A model generated the notes under the pieces. That model was not told where the DNA came from. It searched no databases and saw only the letters and a program-made list of their open reading frames with translations. A stretch of 47,760 nt of DNA, taken from contig CAMKED010000005.1 of assembly GCA_946411475.1 (NCBI GenBank), forward strand, positions 1-47,760, written 5' to 3'. The position numbers and the translations under genes were made by a program. Shown here in pieces: positions 37,992 through 46,365 of this stretch (its first letter is position 1; the number at the start of each line of letters is the position of its first letter). Source of the stretch: an uncultured Clostridia bacterium (GTDB taxonomy: Bacteria; Bacillota; Clostridia; Oscillospirales; Oscillospiraceae).

Positions 37992-38026
37992 GCGGGAGCG
38001 GTTCTCGGAACCGCCCCCGCATTTTC
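37992..38026 (+). terminator. Terminator after ribU
   Basis: GCGGGAGCGGTTC (37992-38004) pairs with 38008-38020 with one mismatch around TCG, followed by ATTTTCTATTT. It could also serve the convergent regulator gene. Confidence 0.75.
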
Positions 38027-38029
38027 TAT

Positions 38030-38470
38030 TTACGGCTTTTTTTCCGTCCATTCTTCCGTCCAGCTTTCCGTGATGCTTTCGCTTTCAAGTTCATTCCGCA
38101 CAACGCTTCTCTTCGCCGTGAAAAGTACGGTCAAGAGAAGAACAAGCAGAAATTGAGCAAGCAGAATGATCCCGATGATCTTCCAAATTCTTCTCGCCCG
38201 GCGATTCTTGATGGCAAGCTGTTCGTTGATAGCCGCAAGCTGCTCGGCCACACGGTCTGGCGTGGGTTCGCCGTCTATGCTCTCGCCCAGAAGCCGGCTG
38301 ACCGGGACTTCATACAGCTCCGCCAGCCGTTGCAGCGCGTCCGCGTCCGGCACGGACAGTCCCTTTTCCCACTTGGACACCGTCTGCCGAACCACATGCA
38401 GGCGATCTGCCACGGTCTCCTGGGTCAACCCCTTTTGCTTGCGCAATGTAACCAAATTTTCTTTCAACAT
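38030..38470 (-). CDS. XRE-family regulator with C-terminal membrane segment (146 aa)
   Basis: Residues about 5-60 are a Cro/C1-type helix-turn-helix (LRKQKGLTQETVADRLHVVRQTVSKWEKG), here recognised from its QETVADRLHVVRQTVSKW core. A charged linker follows, then one hydrophobic segment (KIIGIILLAQFLLVLLLTVLF) and a Ser/Glu-rich tail of about 25 residues that would be outside. This makes it a membrane-tethered regulator, a type common in Clostridia but with unknown signals. GGAAGGAAG precedes the ATG at 38470; the longer frame to 38578 is rejected. No obvious target operon is adjacent. Confidence 0.9.
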   Translation of the reverse strand: MLKENLVTLRKQKGLTQETVADRLHVVRQTVSKWEKGLSVPDADALQRLAELYEVPVSRLLGESIDGEPTPDRVAEQLAAINEQLAIKNRRARRIWKIIGIILLAQFLLVLLLTVLFTAKRSVVRNELESESITESWTEEWTEKKP

Positions 38471-38844
38471 AATTCTGTCTTCCTTCCGTTTATTCCGGCA
38501 CGCCGTTGAATATGACGGCATGTGCTGCGCCCTTCGGCTGTCCGTACCATAGCACAGCTTGCCCGTTGCGGCAAGCAACGGGGCTTAACATCCCGGAAAA
38601 ACGAGCCGCATTGCAAAATAACTCCGCCGGAGCGGAGCCATTTTGCGGTTTTCAAGGCTATTTCATTGCTTTCCCCTGCGGGGAGAAGACTTTGCGGAGG
38701 GTGCGTTGACGGAGTGCGGTGCGTGCGGGGACTGGCGGACAAGCGAAGCTTGTCCCTACAGGCGGGTTCCCCGTTTGTCATCCTGAGCAAAGCGAAGAAT
38801 CCGCATTCCCCGTCTCCTATTGCCTGGTGCCTGGTGCCTAATAC
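38471..38844. other. Gap with several dispersed repeats
   Basis: No gene seen. It holds the promoter of the XRE gene, a hairpin around 38606-38648 (CCGCA...TGCGG), the palindrome GGACAAGCGAAGCTTGTCCC at 38737-38756 followed by TACAGG, and a GTCATCCTGAGCAAAGCGAAG fragment near 38776, the last being a word widely seen in intergenic repeats of gut bacteria. Confidence 0.65.
38546..38574 (-). promoter_or_regulatory. Possible promoter of the XRE gene
   Basis: On the minus strand TTGCCG (38569-38574), a 17-base spacer and TATGGT (38546-38551), about 75 bases before the start. Confidence 0.55.
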
Positions 38845-40599
38845 TCACATCTTCTCCGGGGCCTCGAAGCCCAGTAAATCAATACAGGTTTCCAGGACCC
38901 GCTTGGTCAGGCCGATCAGGGCGATATAGCCCTTCTGCTTTTCGGCGTCCGCCTCGGTGAGGATGTGCGTCTCGTGGTAGAACTTGTTGGCAAAGCCCGC
39001 CAGCTCATAGATATAGGCGCAGATCGTGTTGGGCGCGCAGTCGCGGTAGGCCAGCTCCAGCGCGTCTGGCAGACGGCTCAGGGCCAGCATCAGATCCTTG
39101 GCCTCCGGGGTCTCCGGGGCCGCGATGGGCAGCTCCTCCCAGGCCCCGTAGCGGGACAGGATGGACTTGATCCGGACAATGGTATAGAGAATATAGGGGC
39201 CGGTGTTGCCCTCGAAGGCCGCGAAACGGTCCATATCAAAGATATAGTCCTTGGTAGGCGCGTTCATCAGATCGCCGTATTTCAGCGCGGCCAGGGCGAT
39301 CTTGGCGGTGGTGGCCGCCACGTCGTCGCCGGTAACCAGCTTGTTCTCCTCCACCTTGGCGCGGACGAAGTCGGTGATCTCGTTGATCAGCGTTTCCAGC
39401 CGCATGACGCCGCCGGCGCGGGTCTTGAAGGGCTTGCCGTCCTTGCCGTTCATGGTGCCGTAGCCGATGTGCCGCAGCTCTGTCTCGGGCTTCACCAGAC
39501 CCGCCTTGCGGGCGGCCCGGAAGACCTGCTCAAAGTGGAGGCTCTGGCGCTTGTCCACCACGTAGAGGATCCGATCCGGGTTCCAGGTCTCCATCCGCTG
39601 ACGGATCGTAGCCAGGTCGGTGGTGGCGTAGAGCGTCGCGCCGTCGGACTTCATGATGATGCAGGGCGGCACCTCCTTGGTGTCCGTGGGCTCCTGCACC
39701 TCGATGACCTGCGCGCCCTCGCTCTCCACGAGCAGGCCGCTCTGCCGCATTTCCTCCAGCATGGGGGGAATGTAGGACTGGGCGTCGCTCTCGCCGAGCC
39801 AGACCTCAAAGCTGACGCCGAGCTTGTCGTAGTTCTTCCGCAGATCGGCCTTGGAGACGGCCATGATATGCTGCCAGATCGCCACGTAGCCGGGTCTTCC
39901 CTGCTGAAGCTCGTAGGTGGCGTCGTGTGCCCGGCGCGCAAAGGCCTCGTCCTCCTTGGAACGTGCGGAGGCAGCAGGATAAATTTGTTCCAGATCCGAA
40001 ATCGTGAAGGGAGCCTCCGTGGGGTAGGGGCCGGTGTAAGTCTCGTCAAAGTAGCAGAGCTCCGGCTGCCGATCCTGCAGCGCGGCAATCACCAGACCCA
40101 TTTGCAGGCCCCAGTCGCCGAGGTGAGTATCGCCGACGGTCTCGTTGCCGAAGAAGTGCTGAATGCGCTTGATGCTCTCGCCGATGATGGCAGAGCGCAG
40201 ATGGCCGATGTGCAGCGGCTTGGCCACGTTGGCTCCGCCGTAGTCTACGATCACGGTGCCGGCCTTAGGATCACGCGGAACGCCGAAGCGCGGCATGGTA
40301 CGGGTCTGCTCCAAATACTTTGCCAGGAAAGCGGGGGCCAGCCGCAGATTCAAGAAGCCCGGCGCGACGGCCTGAACCTCGGAAAATGCCGCGTCGTCCG
40401 CCAGATGCACAGCCACGTCGTTCGCGATCTGAATGGGTGCCTTGTGGTAGGCCTTTGCCGCAGGCATCGCGCCGTTGCACTGGTACTCGCAGAGGTCGGG
40501 CCGGTTGGAGACCGTCACCCGCCCGTAGAAAGCTTCATACCCGGCCGCCACGAAAGCGGAGGATACGTGTTCGGAAATGATCGTTAAAAGCTTATCCAT
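38845..40599 (-). CDS. argS: Arginyl-tRNA synthetase (584 aa)
   Basis: Charges tRNA-Arg. A class I synthetase with the HIGH motif in VAKPLHIGHLRSAIIG (about residue 122-137). The ArgRS-specific GDTHLGDWGLQMG and WNPDRILYVVDKRQ follow, with the GKPFKTRAGGV segment that replaces KMSKS in many ArgRS, and the C-terminal anticodon-binding helices (ALSRLPDALELAYRD). The N-terminal additional domain is present (1-110). The ATG at 40599 behind AGGTG is preferred to a GTG at 40608. A tRNA-Arg(ACG) gene lies 4 kb away but is transcribed separately. Confidence 0.97.
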   Translation of the reverse strand: MDKLLTIISEHVSSAFVAAGYEAFYGRVTVSNRPDLCEYQCNGAMPAAKAYHKAPIQIANDVAVHLADDAAFSEVQAVAPGFLNLRLAPAFLAKYLEQTRTMPRFGVPRDPKAGTVIVDYGGANVAKPLHIGHLRSAIIGESIKRIQHFFGNETVGDTHLGDWGLQMGLVIAALQDRQPELCYFDETYTGPYPTEAPFTISDLEQIYPAASARSKEDEAFARRAHDATYELQQGRPGYVAIWQHIMAVSKADLRKNYDKLGVSFEVWLGESDAQSYIPPMLEEMRQSGLLVESEGAQVIEVQEPTDTKEVPPCIIMKSDGATLYATTDLATIRQRMETWNPDRILYVVDKRQSLHFEQVFRAARKAGLVKPETELRHIGYGTMNGKDGKPFKTRAGGVMRLETLINEITDFVRAKVEENKLVTGDDVAATTAKIALAALKYGDLMNAPTKDYIFDMDRFAAFEGNTGPYILYTIVRIKSILSRYGAWEELPIAAPETPEAKDLMLALSRLPDALELAYRDCAPNTICAYIYELAGFANKFYHETHILTEADAEKQKGYIALIGLTKRVLETCIDLLGFEAPEKM

Positions 40600-40630
40600 T
40601 GTATTCACCTGTCTGTTCAGAATTTGCTCT

Positions 40631-40659
40631 ATTTTAACAGATAAACGGAAAAAAGTAAA
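40631..40659 (-). promoter_or_regulatory. Promoter of argS
   Basis: On the minus strand TTTACT (40654-40659), a 17-base spacer and TAAAAT (40631-40636), 32 bases before the start codon. Confidence 0.7.
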
Positions 40660-40668
40660 GGCTTTTTA

Positions 40669-40841
40669 TAGGTATCTTGCCGTCAGCACACAGCCTCCGT
40701 AGCGGCGCACTTAGGTAGCGTCACGGAACGCACCCAAAGCCTTCCCCCAGGGGGAAGGCTTTGCTGGCGGCAGCGTATCGGTTTGCGCGTCAAATCATGC
40801 GCCGACAGGCGCAATTCATGACGGTAGGTATCTTGCCGTCA
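40669..40841. repeat. Short insertion bracketed by a 17-bp direct repeat
   Basis: TAGGTATCTTGCCGTCA occurs at 40669-40685 and again at 40825-40841. Between them lie about 139 bases with the hairpin AAAGCCTTCCCCCAGGGGG (40736-) and a GCGCGTCAAATCATGCGCC palindrome. The right copy encodes the end of SpmB, and the insertion supplies its last residues and stop. Confidence 0.75.
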
Positions 40842-41325
40842 AAGAAGCTGCAACAAAGCCCGTCAGGTCCGCGATCAGGGCGGCCGGGATGGCGTAGCGG
40901 GTCTTTTTGACCCCGGCGGCGGCAAAGTAGACCGAGATCGTGTAAAAGGTCGTCTCCGTGCTGCCCAGCATGATGGCTGCGGTGCGGCCGATCAGAGAAT
41001 CCGGCCCGTGGACGGCCATCAGATCCGCGCCGACCGCGAGGGCCGCGCTGCCGGACAGGGGACGGATCAGCACCAAGGCCAGGGTCTCGGGCGGGATCCC
41101 CAGCCAAACCGCAGCAGGCGCCAGCAGTCGGGTCAGCGCCTCCGTCGCCCCGCTGGCCCGCAGCAGTTCCACCGCCGTCAGCAGCATGACCAGGGCGGGC
41201 AGGATGGCTTTGACCAGCTCCAAGCCCCGCTTCCCGCCCGTCAGCAGGGCGTCGTAGACGTCCACGCGCCGCCCCAGCGCCAGCGCGGACACAGCCAGCA
41301 GCAAACCAGGGATTAACATATTCAC
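40816..41325 (-). CDS. spmB: Spore maturation protein B (169 aa)
   Basis: SpmB works with SpmA in dehydration of the spore core. A membrane protein of the nucleoside-recognition (Gate) family with about four hydrophobic segments. Family segments include FVKAILPALVMLLTAVELLR-like LVKAILPALVMLLTAVELL, IRPLSGSAALAV and the block GSTETTFYTISVYFAAAGVKKTRYAIPA, recognised from TETTFYTISVYFAA. AAGAGGTGAAT precedes the ATG, three bases after the spmA stop. The last residues (Pro-Ser) and stop come from an inserted repeat; without it the protein would end at Leu two residues earlier. Confidence 0.94.
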   Translation of the reverse strand: MNMLIPGLLLAVSALALGRRVDVYDALLTGGKRGLELVKAILPALVMLLTAVELLRASGATEALTRLLAPAAVWLGIPPETLALVLIRPLSGSAALAVGADLMAVHGPDSLIGRTAAIMLGSTETTFYTISVYFAAAGVKKTRYAIPAALIADLTGFVAASLTARYLPS

Positions 41326-41328
41326 CTC

Positions 41329-41946
41329 TTAATTCATACCTCTTACTTCTTCCCTTTTACTTCTCCCATCCCCCGGGCCGCCGCTGACTCGCCGGAACAG
41401 GTCGGCCGCCAGCAAACCCGCGCTGACAGAGAGCAGCGACGTCACCCACACCGCCGGGAGAATGTCAAAGGGCGAGGCCGCGCCGAGGCTCCCGCGCAGG
41501 GCCGCCACGGTGGTCGGCAGAAGCTGGATGGAGGCCGTGTTCATCACCACAAGCCTGCACATTTCGTCGCTGGCCGCATCGGAACCGGACTGGGCTTGCA
41601 TCCGCCGGACGGCCTCGATCCCGAGCGGCGTGGCCGCGCTGCCGAGGCCCAGGAGGTTTGCTGTGACGTTGCCGCTCAGGGCCCCCATGGTTGCCTCGTC
41701 CCGGCGCGCTGTGGGATAGAGCCGCCCCAGCACCGGGGCCAGCAGCCGCGACAGTCCGGCCTGCAGGCCGGAGCGCTCCAACACCGCCGCAAAGCCGCTC
41801 CACAGGCAGAGGCTTCCCGTCAGCGAGACGCAGAGCGTCACGGCCTTCCCTGCCCCGTCCATCGCCGCCCGCCCAAGATCAGCGCTTCCGTGCAGCAGAC
41901 CGCAGAACAGCGAAAGCGCAAGCATGCACACCCAGAGATACGACAT
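41329..41946 (-). CDS. spmA: Spore maturation protein A (205 aa)
   Basis: Partner of SpmB, same Gate-type membrane family. Characteristic are WSGFAAVLERSGL, LYPTARRDEATMGALSGNVTANLLGLGSAATPLG (of which GNVTANLLGLGSAATPLG is the diagnostic part) and MNTASIQLLPTTVAALR. The ATG at 41946 begins the first membrane segment; the frame upstream adds residues without family likeness. The ribosome site is unclear (GGGGGTGG 13 bases upstream). Stop and spmB start are three bases apart, so the two form an operon. It diverges from recG. Confidence 0.93.
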   Translation of the reverse strand: MSYLWVCMLALSLFCGLLHGSADLGRAAMDGAGKAVTLCVSLTGSLCLWSGFAAVLERSGLQAGLSRLLAPVLGRLYPTARRDEATMGALSGNVTANLLGLGSAATPLGIEAVRRMQAQSGSDAASDEMCRLVVMNTASIQLLPTTVAALRGSLGAASPFDILPAVWVTSLLSVSAGLLAADLFRRVSGGPGDGRSKREEVRGMN

Positions 41947-42003
41947 CGTCACGCGACCACCCCCGCAGGCAAGTCTATGCCCTGTTGAAAGGCAATATTC
42001 CGG

Positions 42004-42032
42004 TTGCTTCCCCATTCGTTTTCTGCTATAAT
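42004..42032 (+). promoter_or_regulatory. Promoter of recG
   Basis: TTGCTT (42004-42009), a 17-base spacer and perfect TATAAT (42027-42032), about 40 bases before the start codon. Confidence 0.8.
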
Positions 42033-42072
42033 AGCTTCAAAAAGAGAAAGTGCAGCGAAAGGTGGCAGGGTT

Positions 42073-44118
42073 ATGGCGAAGCTGTTTGACTCCGTGCGCT
42101 ATCTCAAGGGCGTGGGCGAGGCGCGCGCCAAAACCTTCGCGAGCCTCGGGATCACCACGCTCTATGATCTGATTTCCTACTTTCCCCGGGCTTACGAGGA
42201 TCGGAGCAAGATCCTGCCCATCTCAGAGTTACAGGTTGACGAGCCGGCCTGCTTCCGCGCCTTCGTGACCTGCCATCCCCGGACGGCGCACATCCGCAAG
42301 GGGCTCGATCTGACCAAGCTCACCGTGGCCGACGAGACCGCCAGGCTGAATTTGACCTTCTTCAACCAGAGCTACGTGGCGGACAGTCTGGAATACAGCA
42401 AGGAATACTATTTCTACGGCACCCTGAACGGGGACTACATGGGCTACCAGGTCACAAACCCGATCTTTGAGCCCGTGGAAAAACCAGGCACTTTGACCCG
42501 GCGGATCATGCCCATCTATCCGCTGACGGCCGGGGTACACAACAATCTGATCTCCCGCTCCGTGCAGCAGGCGCTGGACGCCTGTCTGGACGAGCTGCCG
42601 GAGCTGCTGCCCGACGAGCTGCGCGGGAAATACAGTCTCTGCGACGCGGTCACCGCCTATCGGAATATCCACGCCCCGGCCTCCTTTGAGGCGCTGGCCG
42701 AGGCGCGGCACCGATTGATCTTTGAAGAGTTTTTCATCTTCTCCGTGGGGCTCTCTCTGCTCCGATCCAGCAGAGACCGGAAACAGCGTCCCGCGTTTCA
42801 GATCCCGGAGCTGTCTGAATTTGAAGCAGCCCTCCCCTTCTCGCTGACCGGCGCGCAGCGGCGGGCCATCGGCGACATCGCCGCCGATCTCTCCGGCGGC
42901 AGCGTCATGAACCGGCTGGTACAGGGCGACGTTGGCAGCGGCAAGACCGTCGTGGCAGCGGCCGCCGCCTGGATCACCGCAAAAAACGGCCAGCAAGCCG
43001 CGCTGATGGCCCCCACGGAAATTCTGGCCGAGCAGCATGCCAAGGGCCTGGAATCCCTGCTGGGCAAGCTGGGCCTGCGCGTGATCCTGCTGACGGGCTC
43101 CATGACCCCGGCCAAAAAGAAAGCCGTCCGTTCCGCCATTGCGGCCCACGAGGCCGATCTCATCATCGGCACCCACGCGCTGATTTCCGAGGCCACGGAC
43201 TTTGCCAAGTTAGGCCTTGTCATCGCGGACGAGCAGCACCGCTTCGGCGTGGCCCAGCGGGCCGCCCTCGCGGAGAAGGGCGACGATCCCCATCTGCTGG
43301 TCATGTCCGCGACGCCCATCCCGCGGACGCTGGCACTGATCCTCTACGGGGATTTGGACCTCTCCGTGATCGACGAGTTGCCCCCCGGCCGCCAGAGCAT
43401 CGACACCTATCTCGTCGGGGAGGACAAGCGAGCCCGGATCAATGCCTTTATCCGCAAGCAGGTTGCGGAGGGGCACCAGGTCTACATCGTCTGCCCCGCC
43501 ATCGAGGAAGGAGAAGACGAAAGCCTCCGCTCCGCCGAGGCCTGGGCCGAGACTTTGCAAATGGCCGTTTTCCCGGATCTTCGGGTCGCATTGCTCCATG
43601 GCAAGATGAAGGCCGCCCAGAAGGAAGAAACGATGGCAGCCTTTGCCCGCGGCGAATTTGACATTCTGGTTGCCACGACCGTGATCGAGGTCGGCGTGGA
43701 CGTCCCGAACGCCACGCTGATGGTGATTGAAAACGCGGACCGTTTCGGTCTGAGCCAGCTCCACCAGCTCCGGGGCCGGGTCGGCCGCGGCAGCGACAAG
43801 TCCTACTGCGTCCTGTTCTCCTCCAACCGCAGCCCGGAAACCATCCAACGGCTCAAAGCCCTCTGCAAAACGAACGACGGCTTTGAGATCTCCCGCGAAG
43901 ATCTGGCCCTGCGCGGCCCCGGCGACTTCTTCGGCACGCGCCAGCACGGCCTGCCCGCGTTTAAGGTCGGGAGCCTGGAGTTGGACATGCAGACCCTTCA
44001 GGACGCACAGAGCGCCGCGGCGGAATTTGTCAGCTCCGAGGAGCTCCCGTCCCGTCCGGAATACCAGCCCCTTATGGAACGCATCCGGGCTCTGTTCGCC
44101 TCGGCCAACGAGGCGTAG
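42073..44118 (+). CDS. recG: ATP-dependent DNA helicase RecG (681 aa)
   Basis: RecG remodels stalled forks and Holliday junctions. N-terminal wedge domain (about 1-240: YLKGVGEARAKTFASLGI, YFPRAYEDRS), then superfamily 2 helicase motifs: QGDVGSGKTVVA (Walker A), APTEILAEQH, DEQHRFGVAQR (DEQH box), MSATPIPRTLAL, DVPNATLMVIENADRFGLSQLHQLRGRVGRG (of which QLRGRVGRG is motif VI), and the C-terminal block LRGPGDFFGTRQHG. Length is usual. The ATG at 42073 follows AAAGGTGGCAGGG. The stop codon TAG is the first TAG of a GTAGGG repeat, so the extreme C-terminus may have been set by repeat insertion. Confidence 0.97.
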   Translation: MAKLFDSVRYLKGVGEARAKTFASLGITTLYDLISYFPRAYEDRSKILPISELQVDEPACFRAFVTCHPRTAHIRKGLDLTKLTVADETARLNLTFFNQSYVADSLEYSKEYYFYGTLNGDYMGYQVTNPIFEPVEKPGTLTRRIMPIYPLTAGVHNNLISRSVQQALDACLDELPELLPDELRGKYSLCDAVTAYRNIHAPASFEALAEARHRLIFEEFFIFSVGLSLLRSSRDRKQRPAFQIPELSEFEAALPFSLTGAQRRAIGDIAADLSGGSVMNRLVQGDVGSGKTVVAAAAAWITAKNGQQAALMAPTEILAEQHAKGLESLLGKLGLRVILLTGSMTPAKKKAVRSAIAAHEADLIIGTHALISEATDFAKLGLVIADEQHRFGVAQRAALAEKGDDPHLLVMSATPIPRTLALILYGDLDLSVIDELPPGRQSIDTYLVGEDKRARINAFIRKQVAEGHQVYIVCPAIEEGEDESLRSAEAWAETLQMAVFPDLRVALLHGKMKAAQKEETMAAFARGEFDILVATTVIEVGVDVPNATLMVIENADRFGLSQLHQLRGRVGRGSDKSYCVLFSSNRSPETIQRLKALCKTNDGFEISREDLALRGPGDFFGTRQHGLPAFKVGSLELDMQTLQDAQSAAAEFVSSEELPSRPEYQPLMERIRALFASANEA

Positions 44119-44275
44119 GGCGGCCTGACCCCAGGCTGCCGCGCCGATCCCACCCCGTAGGGCAGCCTGACCCCAGGCCACCGCGCCGATCCCACCCCGT
44201 AGGGCAGCCTGACCCCAGGCCACCGCGCCGCCCGATTTCGTCGCATTTTCGGCGGCCAGAGGTCTGGCTGCCCTA
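44115..44275. repeat. B-type palindrome expanded to a 42-bp tandem repeat
   Basis: Units starting GTAGGGCGGCC or GTAGGGCAGCC begin at 44115, 44157 and 44199, a 42-bp period with few differences. The third unit runs into different sequence after about 30 bases. The block ends with GGCCAGAGGTCTGGCTGCCC and TACG, an inverted counterpart of the start. It overlaps the recG stop. Confidence 0.85.
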
Positions 44276-44334
44276 CGCAGGAAAGGCGCAAATAAAACGC
44301 AGGCAAAAAAATATCAAAAAATCAAAAATAATGC

Positions 44335-44363
44335 TTGCATTTTCTGATCTTGTGTGCTATCAT
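44335..44363 (+). promoter_or_regulatory. Promoter of tRNA-Arg
   Basis: TTGCAT (44335-44340), a 17-base spacer and TATCAT (44358-44363), 25 bases before the tRNA. Confidence 0.78.
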
Positions 44364-44388
44364 AATTGAGCGCTTGAAAGCGTGGTAT

Positions 44389-44465
44389 GCGCCGGTAGCT
44401 CAGTTGGATAGAGTGACTGGCTACGAACCAGTAGGTCGGGGGTTCGAGTCCCTTCCGGCGTACCA
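44389..44465 (+). tRNA. tRNA-Arg (anticodon ACG)
   Basis: GCGCCGG at the 5' end pairs with CCGGCGT at the 3' end (first pair G-U), followed by A and an encoded CCA. The anticodon loop CTACGAA gives ACG, read as inosine-CG for arginine CGN codons. The D arm (GCTCAGTTGGATAGAGT) and the T loop (TTCGAGT) are canonical. It has its own promoter and terminator. Confidence 0.96.
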
Positions 44466-44505
44466 AAAAGCCTCTTTTGTCTATCGGACAACAGAGGCTT
44501 TTTTC
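44466..44505 (+). terminator. Terminator of tRNA-Arg
   Basis: AAAAGCCTCT (44466-44475) pairs with AGAGGCTTTT (44493-44502); an inner TTGTC-GACAA extends the stem. TTCTT follows. Confidence 0.88.
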
Positions 44506-44571
44506 TTGCCTGACATGCTCAGATGCGGCACAGAAAAAACAGCTTTGTTGAGGCTTGACGGAGGATAGAGG

Positions 44572-45138
44572 ATGAGAATAGAATTTGGCAGCATTACGCT
44601 CCGCGATATGGTCGAATCCGACATTGAGGACTACGTGCATTGGTTCACAGTGGAGCGCGAATGGGAAAACTGGGATGCTCCCTGGGAAAAAGAGGATACA
44701 AACGAAGAAACCGAGCGCGAAAAGTGGACGGAATACTATGAGTCCGTGAAAGCGCTTCCCGATGATGTGCTTCGTTGGAAGCTTGAAATCGAATGGAACG
44801 GCAGACACATTGGCTGGGTCAGCTCCTACTGCATTGACGAAACCTACGAATGGGTCAGAAAAACCGAGGAATGTCAGACGGTTTATCGTGCCATTGGCAT
44901 TTGTATTTGTGAATCGGATCAGTGGGGAAACGGCATCGGAACAAACGCCCTCCGCGCCTTTATGAACTATTACTATAAGAACGGTGCGAACGAGCTTTAC
45001 ACACAAACCTGGTCGGGCAACGTCCGAATGATCCGCTGTGCCGAGAAGCTCGGTTTTGTAGAATGTGACCGAGCCGTGGGCGAACTCGAGTATAACGGGC
45101 AGAACTATGATGGGCTTACATTTAAGCGCGTACAATGA
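44572..45138 (+). CDS. GNAT-family N-acetyltransferase (188 aa)
   Basis: Begins with the usual LRDMVESDIEDYVHWF block. The acetyl-CoA loop of motif A is ESDQWGNGIGTNALRAF (about residue 118-134, Q-x-x-G-x-G/A pattern), and motif B is GNVRMIRCAEKLGF. It resembles the RimJ-like branch that acetylates amines or antibiotics, but the acceptor cannot be predicted. Codon use is somewhat AT-richer than the dcw genes. The ribosome site GGAGGATAGAGG is close to the ATG. A strong terminator lies 86 bases downstream. Probably a single-gene unit. Confidence 0.92.
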   Translation: MRIEFGSITLRDMVESDIEDYVHWFTVEREWENWDAPWEKEDTNEETEREKWTEYYESVKALPDDVLRWKLEIEWNGRHIGWVSSYCIDETYEWVRKTEECQTVYRAIGICICESDQWGNGIGTNALRAFMNYYYKNGANELYTQTWSGNVRMIRCAEKLGFVECDRAVGELEYNGQNYDGLTFKRVQ

Positions 45139-45223
45139 ATCCGCAAAGAAGCCGACTTTGCTATGACTATCGCAACGAAGCTGTTGAAATCGAGCCGGTG
45201 TTCTTTTCGCCAATCGCTCCCGC

Positions 45224-45253
45224 AAAGGCGAGGCCTTGGGCCTCGCCTTTTTT
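45224..45253 (+). terminator. Terminator after the acetyltransferase
   Basis: AAAGGCGAGGC (45224-45234) pairs with GCCTCGCCTTT (45240-45250) around CTTGG, with six Ts at 45248-45253. Confidence 0.88.
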
Positions 45254-45440
45254 CGTTTCCCGTGAAGCTGAAATCGCGTATGGATCCGTCATTAAAAAAA
45301 TTCACAATTCAGAAATAAATTATTAACACATTTTATTGGGAAGACCCATAGAATTGTAATCTAAGAAGAAAATACGCTGAATTGGTTGCACAACAGATGA
45401 AAAAGCAATAATTCATGAGATTTGCAATGAAACTGCTTAC
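45254..45440. other. AT-rich spacer
   Basis: No gene or clear signal seen. Base composition shifts to AT-rich at about 45285, marking the left edge of the compositional island that holds the next two genes. Confidence 0.5.
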
Positions 45441-46340
45441 ATGAAGGGCATCATGATCCATCGGAGTATTTGTGAACAAAAGGGGGCTTTTCGGCCTGTG
45501 ACTGAACGAAGCCATATAACGATTCTACGAGAAATGTTGTCGGACCTTTCTATTGCGGAGATTAGTCATATTATGGATGCAGGCAGCGGCAGGGCCAGTC
45601 TGTCCACAATCATCTCCAGTTTTCCGAAAGCAAGCGTTGATGCCATAGTCTATCCCGGCGATGAGCGCAAGATGAATACCATCAGAGATATGCAGTCAGA
45701 CCAGGTTGTAGTAGTGGAGCAGGATATTTGTGAAACGCCTATACCTGCTCATTATGATCTGGTCGTAGCCCATTTGCTCCTTGGGGAAGCAAGCAAATTC
45801 GGCAATACCTTTCATGACCTGTTGCAGAGTTTGCTTTCCATACAAAGCCGATACTACATCATTATCGACTATCTGGAGGACCCGGCGGTAGATGCTGACG
45901 CGATCCGTACATATTGCGATTCTGTAGATCTTAAAGTACGGAAATATATATGCGAAGAAAACTTAGAGCCGCAGATTTGGGATGATTTTATTGGGACACA
46001 TAACTTTGGATTCCTAATAGAACGCGAGAAGGCAAATGAGTCAGAGTCAGCATTTATATTCAGCGATACATTCGATTCCATCCAAAGCTCCAATGGGCTG
46101 CACCTGGAGATCATAGAGAAGAATCAGGGGGATGATGTGATCCTTCCGTTTTATTGTCCCGATTTGCGCCGCGGTTCAGGCTTGCGCCCGGCATACGGTC
46201 CCGCGCGCAGACCATACACGGCTGCGGCAGGTTCTGTACAGGCGATTTTTGAAAAAACAATCCAGGTAGGATTAGGCGTCATTCAGCTTTTTTTCCCGGT
46301 CGGAAAGAATTATTTCGTTATTTTAGATAATTATTATTGA
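45441..46340 (+). CDS. Methyltransferase-like protein with atypical C-terminus (299 aa)
   Basis: Residues about 40-110 resemble a class I methyltransferase: ISHIMDAGSGRASLSTIIS fits the SAM-binding loop (D-x-G-S-G) and VVVEQDICETPIPAHYDLVVAHLLLG fits the later strands, judged from DICETPIPAHYDLVVAH. The rest is not recognised. The C-terminal 60 residues (from about PDLRRGSGLRPAYG) have different composition, GC-rich and Arg/Gly/Ala-rich then hydrophobic, as if appended by a frameshift or fusion. No good ribosome site precedes the ATG at 45441; AAGGG before the ATG at 45453 is an alternative start. AT-rich codon use suggests recent acquisition. Confidence 0.65.
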   Translation: MKGIMIHRSICEQKGAFRPVTERSHITILREMLSDLSIAEISHIMDAGSGRASLSTIISSFPKASVDAIVYPGDERKMNTIRDMQSDQVVVVEQDICETPIPAHYDLVVAHLLLGEASKFGNTFHDLLQSLLSIQSRYYIIIDYLEDPAVDADAIRTYCDSVDLKVRKYICEENLEPQIWDDFIGTHNFGFLIEREKANESESAFIFSDTFDSIQSSNGLHLEIIEKNQGDDVILPFYCPDLRRGSGLRPAYGPARRPYTAAAGSVQAIFEKTIQVGLGVIQLFFPVGKNYFVILDNYY

Positions 46341-46365
46341 TTTTCTTCCTGCTTTGTTGTATAAT
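46337..46365 (+). promoter_or_regulatory. Promoter of the 117-residue protein gene
   Basis: TTGATT (46337-46342, overlapping the previous stop), a 17-base spacer and perfect TATAAT (46360-46365). Confidence 0.78.

Noticed and set aside
38965-40587. 540-codon open frame on the plus strand
   Set aside because: Antisense of argS.
40736-40765. Hairpin AAAGCCTTCCCCC...GGGGGAAGGCTTT as terminator of spmAB
   Set aside because: There is no T run on the relevant strand; it belongs to the inserted repeat, so a terminator role is not claimed.
44115-44275. Possible CRISPR array
   Set aside because: Units are tandem without unique spacers, and no cas genes are near.
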